A stretch of DNA of 64,000 nucleotides from Bacteroides_D sp963540065 (lineage in GTDB: Bacteria; Bacteroidota; Bacteroidia; Bacteroidales; CAJPTX01): positions 1 to 64,000 of the forward strand of contig CAUTNK010000009.1 of assembly GCA_963540065.1 (NCBI GenBank). Reading direction: 5' to 3'. The notes under the pieces were generated by a model that was not told the DNA's origin, searched no databases, and saw only the letters and a program-made list of their open reading frames with translations. The first letter of the stretch is position 1, and the number at the start of each line of letters is the position of its first letter. Made by a program: the position numbers and the translations under genes. Below are positions 16,974 to 27,600 of this stretch, piece after piece.

Positions 16974-17501
16974 ATGTGTCAGACAAAACAACAACCGTCG
17001 ATTGTAATTGTAGTGGCTCTGGATCGTGAGGGGGGAATCGGTCGCGAGAACCAATTGCTATGCCACATACCCGAAGACCTTACTCACTTCAAACAGCTTA
17101 CCATGGGAGGCGTACTGGTGATGGGACGCCGAACCTACGAGTCTATCGGTCGCCCACTGCCCGGACGACGTACCGTAGTGCTTACCTCACAGAATAGCAA
17201 TATATATCCTGCGGAGGTAACCATAGTACATAGTGTGTCGGAAATTCTCGAGCTATCACGCCATCTGGGGCATATCTTTGTCGCTGGCGGTGCACAGGTC
17301 TATAAAGCGCTTTTTCCGTATGCAACGGAGGCGTATATCACTCGGATAGATGCTGTGATGCAGGCAGATACGTTTTTCCCGTATGCACTCGATCCCGACC
17401 AGTGGCAAGAAGAGTCTGTTGGTGCATGGCAATCTTCCAAAGCCTCCGACCTCAACTTCCGTTTCGAACACTATCGCCGGCTTCGTATCCCTAACCTCTA
17501 G
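16974..17501 (+). CDS. folA: Dihydrofolate reductase
   Basis: A 175-residue enzyme reducing dihydrofolate to tetrahydrofolate with NADPH. IVVALDREGGIGRENQLLCHIPEDLTHFK holds the substrate-binding loop and the catalytic acid in PEDL. GGVLVMGRRTYESIGRPLPGR and the following RTVVLTS strand form the cofactor site, and HIFVAGGAQVYKALF carries the conserved GG. Residues 1-168 fit the usual family length. GAGGGAG immediately precedes the ATG, an unusually good ribosome-binding site for this genome. dnaB starts 7 bp after the stop, so the two are probably an operon. Confidence 0.96.
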   Translation: MCQTKQQPSIVIVVALDREGGIGRENQLLCHIPEDLTHFKQLTMGGVLVMGRRTYESIGRPLPGRRTVVLTSQNSNIYPAEVTIVHSVSEILELSRHLGHIFVAGGAQVYKALFPYATEAYITRIDAVMQADTFFPYALDPDQWQEESVGAWQSSKASDLNFRFEHYRRLRIPNL

Positions 17502-17508
17502 CATGTAA

Positions 17509-19083
17509 ATGGCTAACAAACAGCATACAGATGGCGTTTTAGAAGAACGCATCGCACGACAGGAAACAAGCAACATTACGCCAATTACTCTGCAAGGTGC
17601 ACGGGTACTCCCGAATGCTACCGACGTAGAAGAATATGTTCTGGGAGCCCTGCTACTAGAGCCTTACCTAGTAGGCGATCTGAACGAGTACCTAAAACCC
17701 GAGCACTTTTACGATCGCCGCAATGCGCAGATCTTCCAAGTAATGCAAAAGGTCTATCTCCGCAACCTACCTGTAGACAACGTTACCGTAACCCAAGCTC
17801 TGCGCGAAGAAGGTATCCTGAACGAAATCGGCGGGGTAAAACGAATCGGTGAGCTCTCTATGCTGGTTGCCTCTGGTGCTAGTGCGCAAGGGCACGTCCG
17901 GATACTCATCCAGAAATACATGCAACGCGAGCTTATCCGTCTTTCTGGGCAAATGCAAGTGGAGGCCTACTCCCCCGACAAAGATGTAGAAGACTTATTG
18001 CAAGAGGCCGAGGATATGCTCTACAAACTACACGAGTATAAATTGCAGCGCGACGTACAGTCGCTGGAAATGGCTCTCGCCACCGCCTTCACCGAACTCG
18101 AGGCGAGAACCAAAGACCCAGAAGCCTATCGCGGCGTTCCTACTGGTTTCCAAAAATTGGACATGATGACCCAAGGTTGGCAAAAAGGAGACCTGATCAT
18201 CGTTGCCGCACGCCCCTCCATGGGTAAAACCGCTTTTGCATTAACCATGGCGCGCGATATGGCCGTTCGCAATGCGAAACGTGTCGTTTTCTTCAGTTTG
18301 GAAATGTACACCATCCAGCTCGTGTATCGCTTGCTAAGTGCAGAGTCGGGGATTAATAGCAAGCAACTCCGTGCTGGGAATTTCTCTAACAGCGATTGGC
18401 AACGTCTCCTAGCCGCATTTGCTACTCTCTCGCACGCATCTATTTATATCGACGACTCCGAGGGGATGACCCTGAATTCCATCCGTGCTAAATGCCGACG
18501 ACTAAAAATGCAAGAAAATGGCGGCATAGATATCGTAATGATCGACTACCTACAGCTCATTAACAGCGAGAGTATCCAGAACAAGAATAGTAATCGCGAA
18601 CAAGAGGTAAGTCGCATCTCACGGGGCTTAAAAGCTTTGGCAAAAGAACTCAACGTGCCCATTATTGCCCTAGCGCAGCTGAGTCGTGCCGTAGACGCAC
18701 GAAGTGATAAATTCAAACGCCCCTTACTCTCCGACTTACGTGAGTCTGGCTCCATTGAACAAGATGCTGATATCGTAGCCTTTATCAACCGACCAGAAAA
18801 GAACAACATAAACGAATTCGCGGACGGATCTAAGACCAAGGGCATAGCCGAGATTATCATCGCAAAACATAGAAACGGCGAGGTAGGTTCTCTTTTTGTA
18901 ACATTCGATTCAAACAACGCCCGCTTTGTAGATACCGGCGATATGATCGATCACAACAATCCTGATAATCCGACCTACAATGATATGAGCGAGCCTAGCA
19001 GTACCGAAGTGGTGAATTACCCATCCTCCAGCAATTCGGACGATCTGGATAGCTACTTTACAGAGGAGGAAACGCCGTTCTAA
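17509..19083 (+). CDS. dnaB: Replicative DNA helicase DnaB
   Basis: A 524-residue hexameric helicase that unwinds DNA at the replication fork. The N-terminal domain (about 20-130, LPNATDVEEYVLGALLLEP) binds primase, and the RecA-like C-terminal domain spans about 205-470. Walker A is ARPSMGKTAFAL (about 234), followed by FFSLEM, Walker B IVMIDYLQLI and the arginine-finger region DLRESGSIEQDADIV. The last 50 residues are acidic and serine-rich. No intein is present. It lies directly after folA and converges with the type ISP gene 15 bp away, with no obvious terminator between them. Confidence 0.97.
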   Translation: MANKQHTDGVLEERIARQETSNITPITLQGARVLPNATDVEEYVLGALLLEPYLVGDLNEYLKPEHFYDRRNAQIFQVMQKVYLRNLPVDNVTVTQALREEGILNEIGGVKRIGELSMLVASGASAQGHVRILIQKYMQRELIRLSGQMQVEAYSPDKDVEDLLQEAEDMLYKLHEYKLQRDVQSLEMALATAFTELEARTKDPEAYRGVPTGFQKLDMMTQGWQKGDLIIVAARPSMGKTAFALTMARDMAVRNAKRVVFFSLEMYTIQLVYRLLSAESGINSKQLRAGNFSNSDWQRLLAAFATLSHASIYIDDSEGMTLNSIRAKCRRLKMQENGGIDIVMIDYLQLINSESIQNKNSNREQEVSRISRGLKALAKELNVPIIALAQLSRAVDARSDKFKRPLLSDLRESGSIEQDADIVAFINRPEKNNINEFADGSKTKGIAEIIIAKHRNGEVGSLFVTFDSNNARFVDTGDMIDHNNPDNPTYNDMSEPSSTEVVNYPSSSNSDDLDSYFTEEETPF

Positions 19084-19098
19084 TAGATTATTTAGCTA

Positions 19099-22000
19099 TC
19101 AATAGCAAGAGGATACTAGCTTAAGCTCTGCCTGTATCGTAGCTACTATGCGCTGATACCAACGTATCTCTTCGTAGTTTAGCGTGCGACCGATACGTTT
19201 CTGTAACCACAGCCTCGCTGGTTGGTACGAACCTACGTAGTGCTCCCAGACCGCCTGCTCCACATTGCCAAAATATTGCGCATCGTTAATCCACACGCAC
19301 ACACCGTCGTATTTTACCAATTCTACGCGATTGGTACCCGCCACATCGAAGGTAGTAGCAATAGATAACTCCAAGCTCTCGTCCATCAAATGCAGACGAC
19401 GAAGCTGCTCACCGCGCTCCAAAAAATACTGATACTCTGCTTTATCCTTGGGATATGGAATGCGTGGATAGTCTATCTTCAAAAACTCAAGAAACTTCGC
19501 GCAATACTCCTTGTCGTGCAACACACCGTAGATATAATCAAACACCTCCTCGCCTGTTACCGATTCGCCAACAGCTTCTGCTATTTTAGCTAGAATTTCA
19601 GGGCGCATATTCAGCTCAAGGTCTAGCGGTTTCCCGTCCTTCGTCGTTCCAGCTACAATTTCGGCAGGGGTATAGTCCCAACCTTCGGGGAATTTGTAGA
19701 GGGGGAAGACCATTGTTCCCTCACTAGATCTGTTTGAAACAAAAGAAAAATCGACAATTTCCTTACACACAAAACAATGTTGATATACAGAAGTCGCAAC
19801 CACCTGCCGAGTAGTGCATAATGCAAAATTGGACGGATGGAGTAAGCCCCCCAATGTCTTGTACAACGGGCGTAGAAAGATGCCCGCATTCGCACCCGTA
19901 TAAGCCGCAATCCGGCGATCAAAAGGACGATACGCAATCGCGGTAATTATCAATTCCTCTTTATGCCGCCGTAGGTCGTTTTGTACATTTTGCAATTTCC
20001 AATTTTTACTGTCAGAACCAATTTTCGAAATCGTCCTAAAAGTTTCAATATCCAAGGAAAGGATATTCTGGAGCATTTGTTCTGTTTCTGCTTTCTTGCA
20101 TTGGATAGTTAGTTTATCACGCCCTGCCACAGCACCGACACTGTAAATCGCAAAAATTTCACTTAGTGAAAAACCCGCATAATATTTCTGGTTCGACGCA
20201 ACGTGTTTTTCGACAAAAAAATAGTTTGGTTCTAATGGTTTTAGCTGTTTCCAGTAGGGATCATCTAGGTGTAATAATGTAGCTAACGCGTCTTCCTTCT
20301 CCTTACGCAATCCCCACAACTCTGTATAAAATACAGTTGGAGCTTTGGCATTCTTTTCTTTACGTTTTACAAAAATATTGATACTTACCCCCTGTTGGAT
20401 ATTAAAAACATTCTCATCCTTTCCGCCGTCTGGTGTTTTTTCCTTTAACCTACTGTTTCCGTGAAGATTAACGATATAGATCGCATCAAAGACGCGGAGA
20501 AGCTCTTGGCGCATGCGGCGGTGAATCAGTCCATCTAAAAAGCGATTATTGGTGATGAAGGCAACAACGCCCTCCCCCGTATGCTCGATTTGGTACTGTG
20601 CAAAGCGAATAAATTTGATGTAGTCGTCAGATAATGCTTTAATCATCTTCTCATTTAGGTCTGTTTTATAGTCCGCCATGAGCGCCTCTATCCACGCATT
20701 TTTGTTCGAACTACTCACATTGTATGGGGGATTGCCCAGCATCACCATTACGTGCATATCTCGCTTCAAAGCATTCGCTGCCGATGCCTCTACATCAATC
20801 GGGAACAAGCCACCGGAGTCAGCGTGCTGATCTTCGAGGGTATTCGTCAGATAGATTCCATAGCGTGCATTACCAAGTTCCGTTGCCCCCGTCGCGTGAA
20901 AAACATACTCGAGGTTCAGGTGTGCCATAGCATAAGGCGCCATCAGGATCTCATAACCATGAAGACGCGGTAACAAGTGCTGACGAACATACTCGTTCCA
21001 AACTCCTTGCTGCCCCTCAAACTTTGCATGTATCTTGCGCACCACTTCCGCTAAAAAGGCACCTGTACCCGTTGCTGGATCCAAGATCTGCAAGCGATGC
21101 ACCTCCTGCCCTTTCGCATTCTGCACTACAGAACAATCTGCCAAACCATCGCGCAAGCCAAAATCGCGCTGCAAGAGCTCATCCACTGCCCTTACCATAA
21201 ATTCCACCACGGGCGCCGGCGTATAATAGACTCCGCGTGCTTTTCTACGAGCAGGATCGTAAGCAGTAAGGAAATCCTCGTAGAAGAGCATAACAGGATC
21301 GCGTTCCGCCTTGTTGGCGTCGAGAAGCGTACGGACGTCGGTAGCACCAAAAACGCCCACGAGGTCGTCTATAATCCATGCGATCCTCACATCAAGGTCG
21401 TAGACGCCGATGCGCTGAAACAATTTTCGCAAGAAGGGGTTGCTTTTGGGGATAAGCTCTGCTGCATCTTTACGCGAAAACGTATCTGGGTGCTCATCGT
21501 GGTAGCGTGCAGCAAAGAGCCCGTAAACGAGGGTTTGGGCGTACCAGTCGGCAAACTCTTGAGGTTCAACAGTACTCATCAATACCTGCCGCATACGCTC
21601 TAGTTGTACCCCAAGCTCTCTACCGGCTTCGCTATCTATATCCTCAAGTACCGTTTTTACAGACCGCGCCAAGAGTTGCGTCTTGCTAGCCATGTGACGA
21701 GCTAATTTCTTAGCCGATGTGATAGGAATAGCTTGAGCATCGTGTAAATGGGCAAGCAATTCGAGAAATTGCACCTCTGCCTCTGGAAAACTCCGTAATC
21801 GCTCGCCATCCTGATGAACGAGCTCTAGATCAAAAAGACACTCGCCATCTTCATACAATAAAAAACGCAAGAAATCGGTAAATACCACGCAATTCAATCC
21901 TTGTTTATAGCGCGAAAATTGCTCCTTGTTTTGTTTCTCGCCGCGCAAATCTGTGTCTCCAATGTCCTTGGTTTCAATATATGCAACTGGCACATTATCG

Positions 22001-22188
22001 TGCTGCAGCAAAACTATATCTGGCGCGCCGCACTCAATGCGTTTGGGTTCGTTGATTATCGTGAATTTTTGTAGAGCATCTACCGATTGTAAGAAATCAA
22101 CTAATACCTGCCGCAAACTTACTTCCGTAGCAAGCCCTGTCTGATAAAGCCTCACCACACTCGCAATATAATCCCCCAACAACGCCAT
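19099..22188 (-). CDS. Type ISP-family restriction-modification enzyme lacking a translocase
   Basis: A 1029-residue single chain that probably cuts and methylates DNA. Residues 50-76 show a PD-(D/E)xK nuclease pattern (GAPD57, then IE72TK74). A helical linker follows. The adenine methyltransferase region has GVYYTPAPVVEF (about 319-330), motif I LDPATGTGAF (369-378) and motif IV GNPPYN (485-490). The C-terminal 400 residues resemble the type ISP specificity domain (PYPKDKAEYQYF, then a late RTLNYEEIRWYQR). Classical type ISP enzymes are about 1600 residues with a superfamily 2 helicase between nuclease and methylase; no helicase motifs are present here. It therefore resembles a type IIG/IIL enzyme. 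A TACATTTG box precedes it. No second subunit is encoded nearby. Confidence 0.85.
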   Translation of the reverse strand: MALLGDYIASVVRLYQTGLATEVSLRQVLVDFLQSVDALQKFTIINEPKRIECGAPDIVLLQHDNVPVAYIETKDIGDTDLRGEKQNKEQFSRYKQGLNCVVFTDFLRFLLYEDGECLFDLELVHQDGERLRSFPEAEVQFLELLAHLHDAQAIPITSAKKLARHMASKTQLLARSVKTVLEDIDSEAGRELGVQLERMRQVLMSTVEPQEFADWYAQTLVYGLFAARYHDEHPDTFSRKDAAELIPKSNPFLRKLFQRIGVYDLDVRIAWIIDDLVGVFGATDVRTLLDANKAERDPVMLFYEDFLTAYDPARRKARGVYYTPAPVVEFMVRAVDELLQRDFGLRDGLADCSVVQNAKGQEVHRLQILDPATGTGAFLAEVVRKIHAKFEGQQGVWNEYVRQHLLPRLHGYEILMAPYAMAHLNLEYVFHATGATELGNARYGIYLTNTLEDQHADSGGLFPIDVEASAANALKRDMHVMVMLGNPPYNVSSSNKNAWIEALMADYKTDLNEKMIKALSDDYIKFIRFAQYQIEHTGEGVVAFITNNRFLDGLIHRRMRQELLRVFDAIYIVNLHGNSRLKEKTPDGGKDENVFNIQQGVSINIFVKRKEKNAKAPTVFYTELWGLRKEKEDALATLLHLDDPYWKQLKPLEPNYFFVEKHVASNQKYYAGFSLSEIFAIYSVGAVAGRDKLTIQCKKAETEQMLQNILSLDIETFRTISKIGSDSKNWKLQNVQNDLRRHKEELIITAIAYRPFDRRIAAYTGANAGIFLRPLYKTLGGLLHPSNFALCTTRQVVATSVYQHCFVCKEIVDFSFVSNRSSEGTMVFPLYKFPEGWDYTPAEIVAGTTKDGKPLDLELNMRPEILAKIAEAVGESVTGEEVFDYIYGVLHDKEYCAKFLEFLKIDYPRIPYPKDKAEYQYFLERGEQLRRLHLMDESLELSIATTFDVAGTNRVELVKYDGVCVWINDAQYFGNVEQAVWEHYVGSYQPARLWLQKRIGRTLNYEEIRWYQRIVATIQAELKLVSSCY

Positions 22189-22217
22189 CTAACTCGCACT
22201 TACCCCTTTCTACTTTC

Positions 22218-22225
22218 CAAATGTA
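22218..22225 (-). promoter_or_regulatory. -7 promoter box TACATTTG for the type ISP gene
   Basis: Perfect TAnnTTTG on the minus strand, 29 bp upstream of the ATG at 22188. It lies immediately after the terminator of the preceding barrel gene, so the restriction gene appears to have its own transcript. Confidence 0.6.
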
Positions 22226-22264
22226 TAAAAAAGGCGCCGCCATCGCATCGGATAGCAGCGCCTT
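22226..22264 (-). terminator. Terminator of the small beta-barrel gene
   Basis: On the minus strand AAGGCGCTGC pairs with GCGGCGCCTT (one mismatch) around a 14-nt loop, followed by a T run (complement of A27-A32). It lies 20 bp after the stop at 22284 and insulates the barrel gene from the downstream restriction gene. Confidence 0.8.
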
Positions 22265-22283
22265 TCTTAGAAGATTTAAATTC

Positions 22284-22937
22284 TTAGAACTCCATTTGAA
22301 TACCAATCATAATAGGAGCATCCTGCTGGTAGTTGTTAACACCGAAGGCGAAGGCAGACTGACTTACCGTAGTCGTAACATCTTTACCTTCTGCATCTTT
22401 CGATTTTGTAGAAGTACTCGTGTACTGATAGCCAAGGCGTGCTACGTTGGCAGTTGCTAGTAGAGCAAAATTCTGCGAGAGATTAACCTTTATACCCGGA
22501 ACAGCCCAGAGTCCGAAACCGAAGTAACCATTTCCATCGCTTTCAACCGTCTTACCCTTAGTTGTTACCTTGCCTTTTCCGAGCGTACCAAAAGATAACG
22601 GTATCTGACCATCAAAGAACAAACTAACCCGGTCGTTACCCAAAGCAAAAAAACGAACATAAGGCGCTAGGGTAAATATAAAATCGGAAGTAGAGGTTGT
22701 TGTCTCACTTACTTCGTTCGATTTTACATTGTAGTTAAAGCCTAATTTACCACCGACAGCCAGCATATTGTTTATGCCATAATTAACATCGGGGAGTAGC
22801 GAAAAACTAACCACAGATGTCTTCTCAGCCGGACTTTGATAGTTAAAACCCAAGTTACCGCTTATAGCAAGTTGTGCATAAGCAGAACCAATCGCAAACG
22901 CTCCTAAAAGCGCCAGAACAGACACAATACGTTTCAT
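22284..22937 (-). CDS. Small outer-membrane beta-barrel protein
   Basis: A 217-residue outer-membrane protein with a signal peptide (about 1-21, ending AYA-QLA) and an eight-stranded OmpA-like barrel. Alternating strands such as VRFFALGNDRVSLFFDGQIPLSFG and NFALLATANVARLGYQY are visible. The last residues, PIMIGIQMEF, form the terminal strand with the C-terminal phenylalanine that the Bam machinery recognises. It is a single-gene unit with its own TACCTTTG box and its own terminator. No ligand or enzymatic role can be assigned. The strand-by-strand hydrophobicity pattern supports a barrel strongly. Confidence 0.8.
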   Translation of the reverse strand: MKRIVSVLALLGAFAIGSAYAQLAISGNLGFNYQSPAEKTSVVSFSLLPDVNYGINNMLAVGGKLGFNYNVKSNEVSETTTSTSDFIFTLAPYVRFFALGNDRVSLFFDGQIPLSFGTLGKGKVTTKGKTVESDGNGYFGFGLWAVPGIKVNLSQNFALLATANVARLGYQYTSTSTKSKDAEGKDVTTTVSQSAFAFGVNNYQQDAPIMIGIQMEF

Positions 22938-22972
22938 TTTCTCGTATTATTTGGTTAATCATTAAAACGCAA

Positions 22973-22980
22973 CAAAGGTA
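22973..22980 (-). promoter_or_regulatory. -7 promoter box TACCTTTG for the barrel gene
   Basis: Perfect TAnnTTTG on the minus strand, 35 bp upstream of the barrel ATG. Confidence 0.6.
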
Positions 22981-23019
22981 TACAATCCTATCAAATGTTT
23001 TGTTTGTCAAAAACATACT

Positions 23020-23027
23020 TACCTTTG
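23020..23027 (+). promoter_or_regulatory. -7 promoter box TACCTTTG for the DUF1573 gene
   Basis: Perfect TAnnTTTG on the plus strand with a TTTG at 22999-23002 as possible -33 element (17-bp gap). It leaves a leader of about 70 nt before the ATG at 23106. The divergent barrel promoter carries the identical octamer. Confidence 0.55.
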
Positions 23028-23105
23028 TCAAGTATTGCACATTACTAGGTAAATAACAGCGTCGCAAACTCGTTTTCTACTCAATATAAAATAGCACCGA
23101 CTGTT

Positions 23106-23546
23106 ATGAAAGTTTTACAATTCCTTCCCATTTCTATAGTTATATTCTTTTTTCTTTGCTCCTCGCCGGCATGGGCACAATCGGCAGCAAAAGGAGCTAT
23201 TATCCGCACTACCCCTACCGAGGTACAGCTCGGCGAACTCGAACTTCGCAAACTAGACGACAATACCGGACGAGTAAAGATCACCGTCCACAACGACGGC
23301 ACTGCGCCCCTCCTCCTTCAGAATGTATCGGGGTGTTGTGGCACAGATATCAAAGGGTATACCCAAAGCCCAATTCTACCGGGGAAAGAGGGCGAAATTA
23401 AAGTATACTTCCGCGTCGAACCCAAACTAAAAGCAATTAATCGTACGGTGACCATAATCTCCAACGCTGCGAATGCCAAGGAGATACAAGTCCCCATCAA
23501 AGGCATTGTAGTCAAGGACAAAGAAAAAGGCAAAATAGCGTTCTAA
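23106..23546 (+). CDS. DUF1573 secreted protein
   Basis: A 146-residue exported protein with a signal peptide (about 1-24, ending AWA-QS) and one DUF1573 immunoglobulin-like domain (about 40-140). The pattern GELELRKLDDNTGRVKITVHNDGTAPLLLQNVSGCCGTD, then PILPGKEGEIKVYFRV and RTVTIISNA, matches the family. The adjacent Cys-Cys near residue 78 is a frequent feature. Members are small periplasmic or surface proteins of unknown role. The EamA transporter gene starts 64 bp downstream and may share the transcript. Confidence 0.88.
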   Translation: MKVLQFLPISIVIFFFLCSSPAWAQSAAKGAIIRTTPTEVQLGELELRKLDDNTGRVKITVHNDGTAPLLLQNVSGCCGTDIKGYTQSPILPGKEGEIKVYFRVEPKLKAINRTVTIISNAANAKEIQVPIKGIVVKDKEKGKIAF

Positions 23547-23610
23547 CGCGTCAGCATTTGCTATCCGTCCTTCCCCACAACACACGTTGCGCCACCGCAA
23601 ATAGAGAGCT

Positions 23611-24579
23611 ATGACTTTTAAATATCGCGGCTTCTTGGCGGGTATGGCGTCCTCTGCCACCTTTGGTATGCTACCGCTATTTACACTGCCCATTATGGCA
23701 GCAGGCTTGAGTACGAACAACATCCTATGTTACCGTATGTTTCTTGCCTCGGGCGCCATGGCGTTGTTGATGTGGCTGAAACGGATTCCGTTTGCTATTT
23801 CGTGGCGTGCCTTCGGCTGGTGTATGGTACTTGGCTGCTGTTACTATGCCTCGGCAACACTCCTCTTTCAGGGATACGAGACAATGAGCAGCGGAATTGC
23901 CACCACGCTTCATTTTCTCTATCCGGTGTTCGTTACGCTCATCATGGCCTTCTTTTTCAAACAACGCACCTCTAGGTTTACGATTGCAGCTATTGTACTC
24001 GCACTCACCGGAATTACGCTCCTAAGTTTAGATAGTGGCGACATGCAACGTGCAACCCTTACTGGGATTATACTCGTACTCCTCTCCGGCTTAGCCTATG
24101 CCCTCTACATCGTTTTCGTAAACCACGTACGCGTGCTACGGCGTCGCAACAATATCAAACTAGCTTTCTATGCCCTCCTCTGCAGCAACGTTTATTTTGT
24201 ACTACAAGCCCTCGTAACAGACGGACTGCACGCTGTCCCTAATACCCAAGCGTGGATCTATTTAGCATGCTTAGCCCTCCTCCCTACGCTACTTTCCAAC
24301 CTTGCGCTTATGTATGCCATCAAAAGCATCGGTTCTACACTCACTTCTGTACTAGGAGCGATGGAACCCCTCACGGCTATTCTCATCGGGCTCTGGGTCT
24401 TCGACGAGACATTTAGTCTGTCCATCGGTATTGGGATCGTACTCATCCTTATAGCCGTTACACTTATCATCCTCTCCCCGATCTTCGACCAAAATATTGC
24501 TGCTCGCCTAAAACGTTTCGCATTGGAGAAAGCCGACGACGACCTCGTACCGCCACCCGATCACTCCAAAAAGCAATAA
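23611..24579 (+). CDS. EamA/DMT-family transporter
   Basis: A 322-residue inner-membrane protein with about ten transmembrane helices arranged as two EamA repeats (about 5-140 and 150-290). Family features include the start GFLAGMASSATFGMLPLFTLP, the helix YYASATLLFQGYETMSSGIATTLHFLYPVF, and in the second half ALMYAIKSIGSTLTSVLGAMEPLTAILIGLWVFDE. Such carriers export amino acids, metabolites or drugs, and the substrate cannot be inferred. The C-terminal tail (about 300-322) is charged and cytoplasmic. Confidence 0.88.
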   Translation: MTFKYRGFLAGMASSATFGMLPLFTLPIMAAGLSTNNILCYRMFLASGAMALLMWLKRIPFAISWRAFGWCMVLGCCYYASATLLFQGYETMSSGIATTLHFLYPVFVTLIMAFFFKQRTSRFTIAAIVLALTGITLLSLDSGDMQRATLTGIILVLLSGLAYALYIVFVNHVRVLRRRNNIKLAFYALLCSNVYFVLQALVTDGLHAVPNTQAWIYLACLALLPTLLSNLALMYAIKSIGSTLTSVLGAMEPLTAILIGLWVFDETFSLSIGIGIVLILIAVTLIILSPIFDQNIAARLKRFALEKADDDLVPPPDHSKKQ

Positions 24580-24655
24580 CCCACCAACCTACTACTACAA
24601 AACTTTTGTTCGGGAACCCGTCGGACGATTCTTGCCTCTGTTCTATACGATTTCG

Positions 24656-24663
24656 TACTTTTG
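24656..24663 (+). promoter_or_regulatory. -7 promoter box TACTTTTG for the TPR-barrel-GT operon
   Basis: Perfect TAnnTTTG with a TTG at 24632-24634, a 21-bp gap that fits the Bacteroidota -33/-7 spacing. It lies 13 bp before the ATG at 24677 and excludes the upstream in-frame start at 24632. Confidence 0.7.
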
Positions 24664-24676
24664 CACAAGTAGGGAG

Positions 24677-27600
24677 ATGGTTAGGAGTTTGCAGAGGGGT
24701 ATCCTGTGTCTCTTTCTTGTATTTTGGCTAACGGGAATACATGCACAGGAGAGCCCACGAGTCGGGAGTACTTTGGCTCGGTACGAGCGTGCTATGGCTT
24801 TGTACCGAGCGGCACGGTATGCTATTGCCGAAGAATATTTCTGCGAAATAGAAAACGAAGGCATCGCAAAACATGGTGACCTGTGCATCGAAGCTGCTTT
24901 CTTCCGAGTATTGTGCGTTGCACGACTCGACCGCTACGATGCTGCCTATCACCTACAACAATTCCTAGACAAATATCCAAGCTCCACGCGCACCGACGAC
25001 GTTCGCTACGAACTCGGGCGACTCTACTACAACAATAAACGTTACAAGGAGGCACTCCGCTGGTTCGAGTCTATTGATGGGCGAGCATTTGACGTCGAGC
25101 AATTGGCAGAACTCGATTTTAAGCGTGCTTATGTACTCTTTGTAACCGACCGGCTAGAGGAAGCCAACCCCATTTTTGCGCGCCTCAAGGAACAAATCTG
25201 CTACTACCAAGCACCTGCAACCTACTACTATGCACACATCGCCTATTCCCGCGGGCACTACAATTCTGCCCTCGAGAACTTCAAACGCATTGATGCCGAC
25301 CCCGTCTTCTCGCCCATCGTTCCGTACTACATCGCACAGATTTACTACAAGCAAGAGAATTACCGCCAACTGACTGATTACATCGCCCCCATGATCGATC
25401 AGAGTGCTGCAACGCGTCTCACCGAACTACAACGAATGCTCGGCGAAGCCTATTTCCACCTAGAGCAATACGACTCTGCGGCGAAAGTGCTCGATAAATA
25501 TGCCGAACGTGTCGGACAAAAAGCACTTAGTCGCGACGACAACTACCTCTTTGGGTTAGTACACTATCGCCAGAAAGAGTGGACAGAGGCTGCGAAACGT
25601 CTGGAGCGTGTAGTTACTGTAGAAGATTCCGTATCGCAAAATGCCTATTACCACTTAGCCGACTGTTACCTGCATCTCAACGACACCGAACGTGCACAAA
25701 AAGCCCTCGGATTGGCTAGCGAAATGGCTTATGATAAGATCATCCAAGAGGACGCGCTGTTCAACTACGCTAAATTGCTCTACGAACACCGATACAACCC
25801 CTTCAGCGACGCCGTCTCGGCATTTACCCGCTACCTAGAGCTCTTCCCACACTCCCTACGAAAGGACGAGGCGTATACCTACCTCGGGATGGCGTTCATG
25901 GGGACTCAGAACTACCAAGGAGCGCTCAATGCCCTCTCAAAAATCGGGACTACCAATGCCACTACCAGGCAAGCCCTACAGCGTGCTGCGTACTACCGCG
26001 GTGTAGAATATTTCCAAAGTCTGAATTTTACAAAAGCCGATTCGCTATTCTCCGTATCTCTGCGAGCAAGTGAAGTAGATCACACCCTACGTGCCAAAGC
26101 CCTGTACTGGCGTGCGGAAGCCAACTACCGTCTCGAACAATATGCCATCGCCTCGCAGCATTACCAGCAATTCTTACTAGCTCCCGGAGCCTTCTCACAG
26201 CCACAATATCCCAAAGTGCCCTACGACCTAGGGTATGCCTACTTCAAGATGAAAAACTACGCACAAGCTGTAGCTTGGTTTCGCAAATATACCGACAACA
26301 AAACGAAGGATTCGCTCGGGCTACTAACAGATGCCCTCGTGCGGCTAGGCGACTGTCTCTACATCCAACGCAAATACTGGCCTGCCATAGAATACTACCA
26401 AAAAGCCAACCAAATGGGTGGTATCGGTGCCGACTACGCCCTATATCAGGAAGGCTGTGTCTACGGCTTGGTAGATCGCCCCAACGAAAAAATACGCGCA
26501 CTACTCTCCATAGGCGAACGTTACCCAGAGTCGATGTACCGTAGCCATGCCTATTTCGAAGTGGCAGAAACCTACCATCTCCTCGAAAATCTCACCCAAG
26601 CCAAGGAGTACTACCAGCGAGTGGTAACCGAATTCCCGTCCAGTAGCAATGCTCCCGCCTCCCTACTGCAATTGGGCTTAGTGTATTACGAAGAGGATAA
26701 CTACGACCAAGCTATCCAGAACCTCGAACACGTGGTAAGCGACTATGCCGGAACCGCCGCAATGCACGAAGCTATCGTAGCCCTCGAACGAGTCTACCAA
26801 GCAAAAGGGGATGTAAAACCCTACCTAGCTTATCTCGAAAAAATTGGTCAAGCCGACAGAATATCCCACGGAAAGCGCGACTCGCTTTTCTACACCACTG
26901 CCGAAGCGCAATACATGAGCAAACAGTTCCCGCGGGCACGCATGTCGTTTGAGGAATACCTACGCGAATACCCACAAGGCGCCGGAAGTGTTGCTGCCAA
27001 TTACTATCTAGCCGACTGTCTGTTACAAGCTGGCGACACGCTGAGTGCTCTTCCCCGCTTAGAAGTGGTTATTGCACGCCGCCCCAACCAATTCTACGAC
27101 CGCGCACTCTACAAAGCAGCCCCCATCTACGAACTACACAAGGATCTACAACAAGCCCTACAAGCCTACCTAGAGCTCGAACGCTCTACAGCCGATGCCA
27201 AAATGCAACAAGAGGCACGATACGGAAAACTACGGATGGCTGTGCAACTTAAAGACGAAGCGCACATTTCCGAATATGCCAACTCCGTACTTGCCGACGA
27301 CCGCATGCCTCCCGAAAAGCATCTCTTTGCACGCTATCACCTAGGAATGATGCTCCTACGCGAACAACGCTACGACCTCGCTTACAATACCCTTGCCCTC
27401 ATTGGCGACAACACCGGTGCTGCAACTGGTGCCGAAGCGCGCTACCGAATGGCTGAAATCCGCTTCCTACAAAAAGATTGGGAAAAATTGCAGGACGAAG
27501 TCTTTACCTTTGCAAAACGCAACACTCCGCACCAGTACTGGCTTGCCAAAGCCTTTATCTTGTTAGCAGATAGCTATCGCGAACGAGAAGACTTCTTCCA

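Noticed and set aside
19099..22188. Classical type I or full type ISP system
   Set aside because: No helicase motifs, no HsdS or HsdM genes nearby; the chain is too short for full type ISP.
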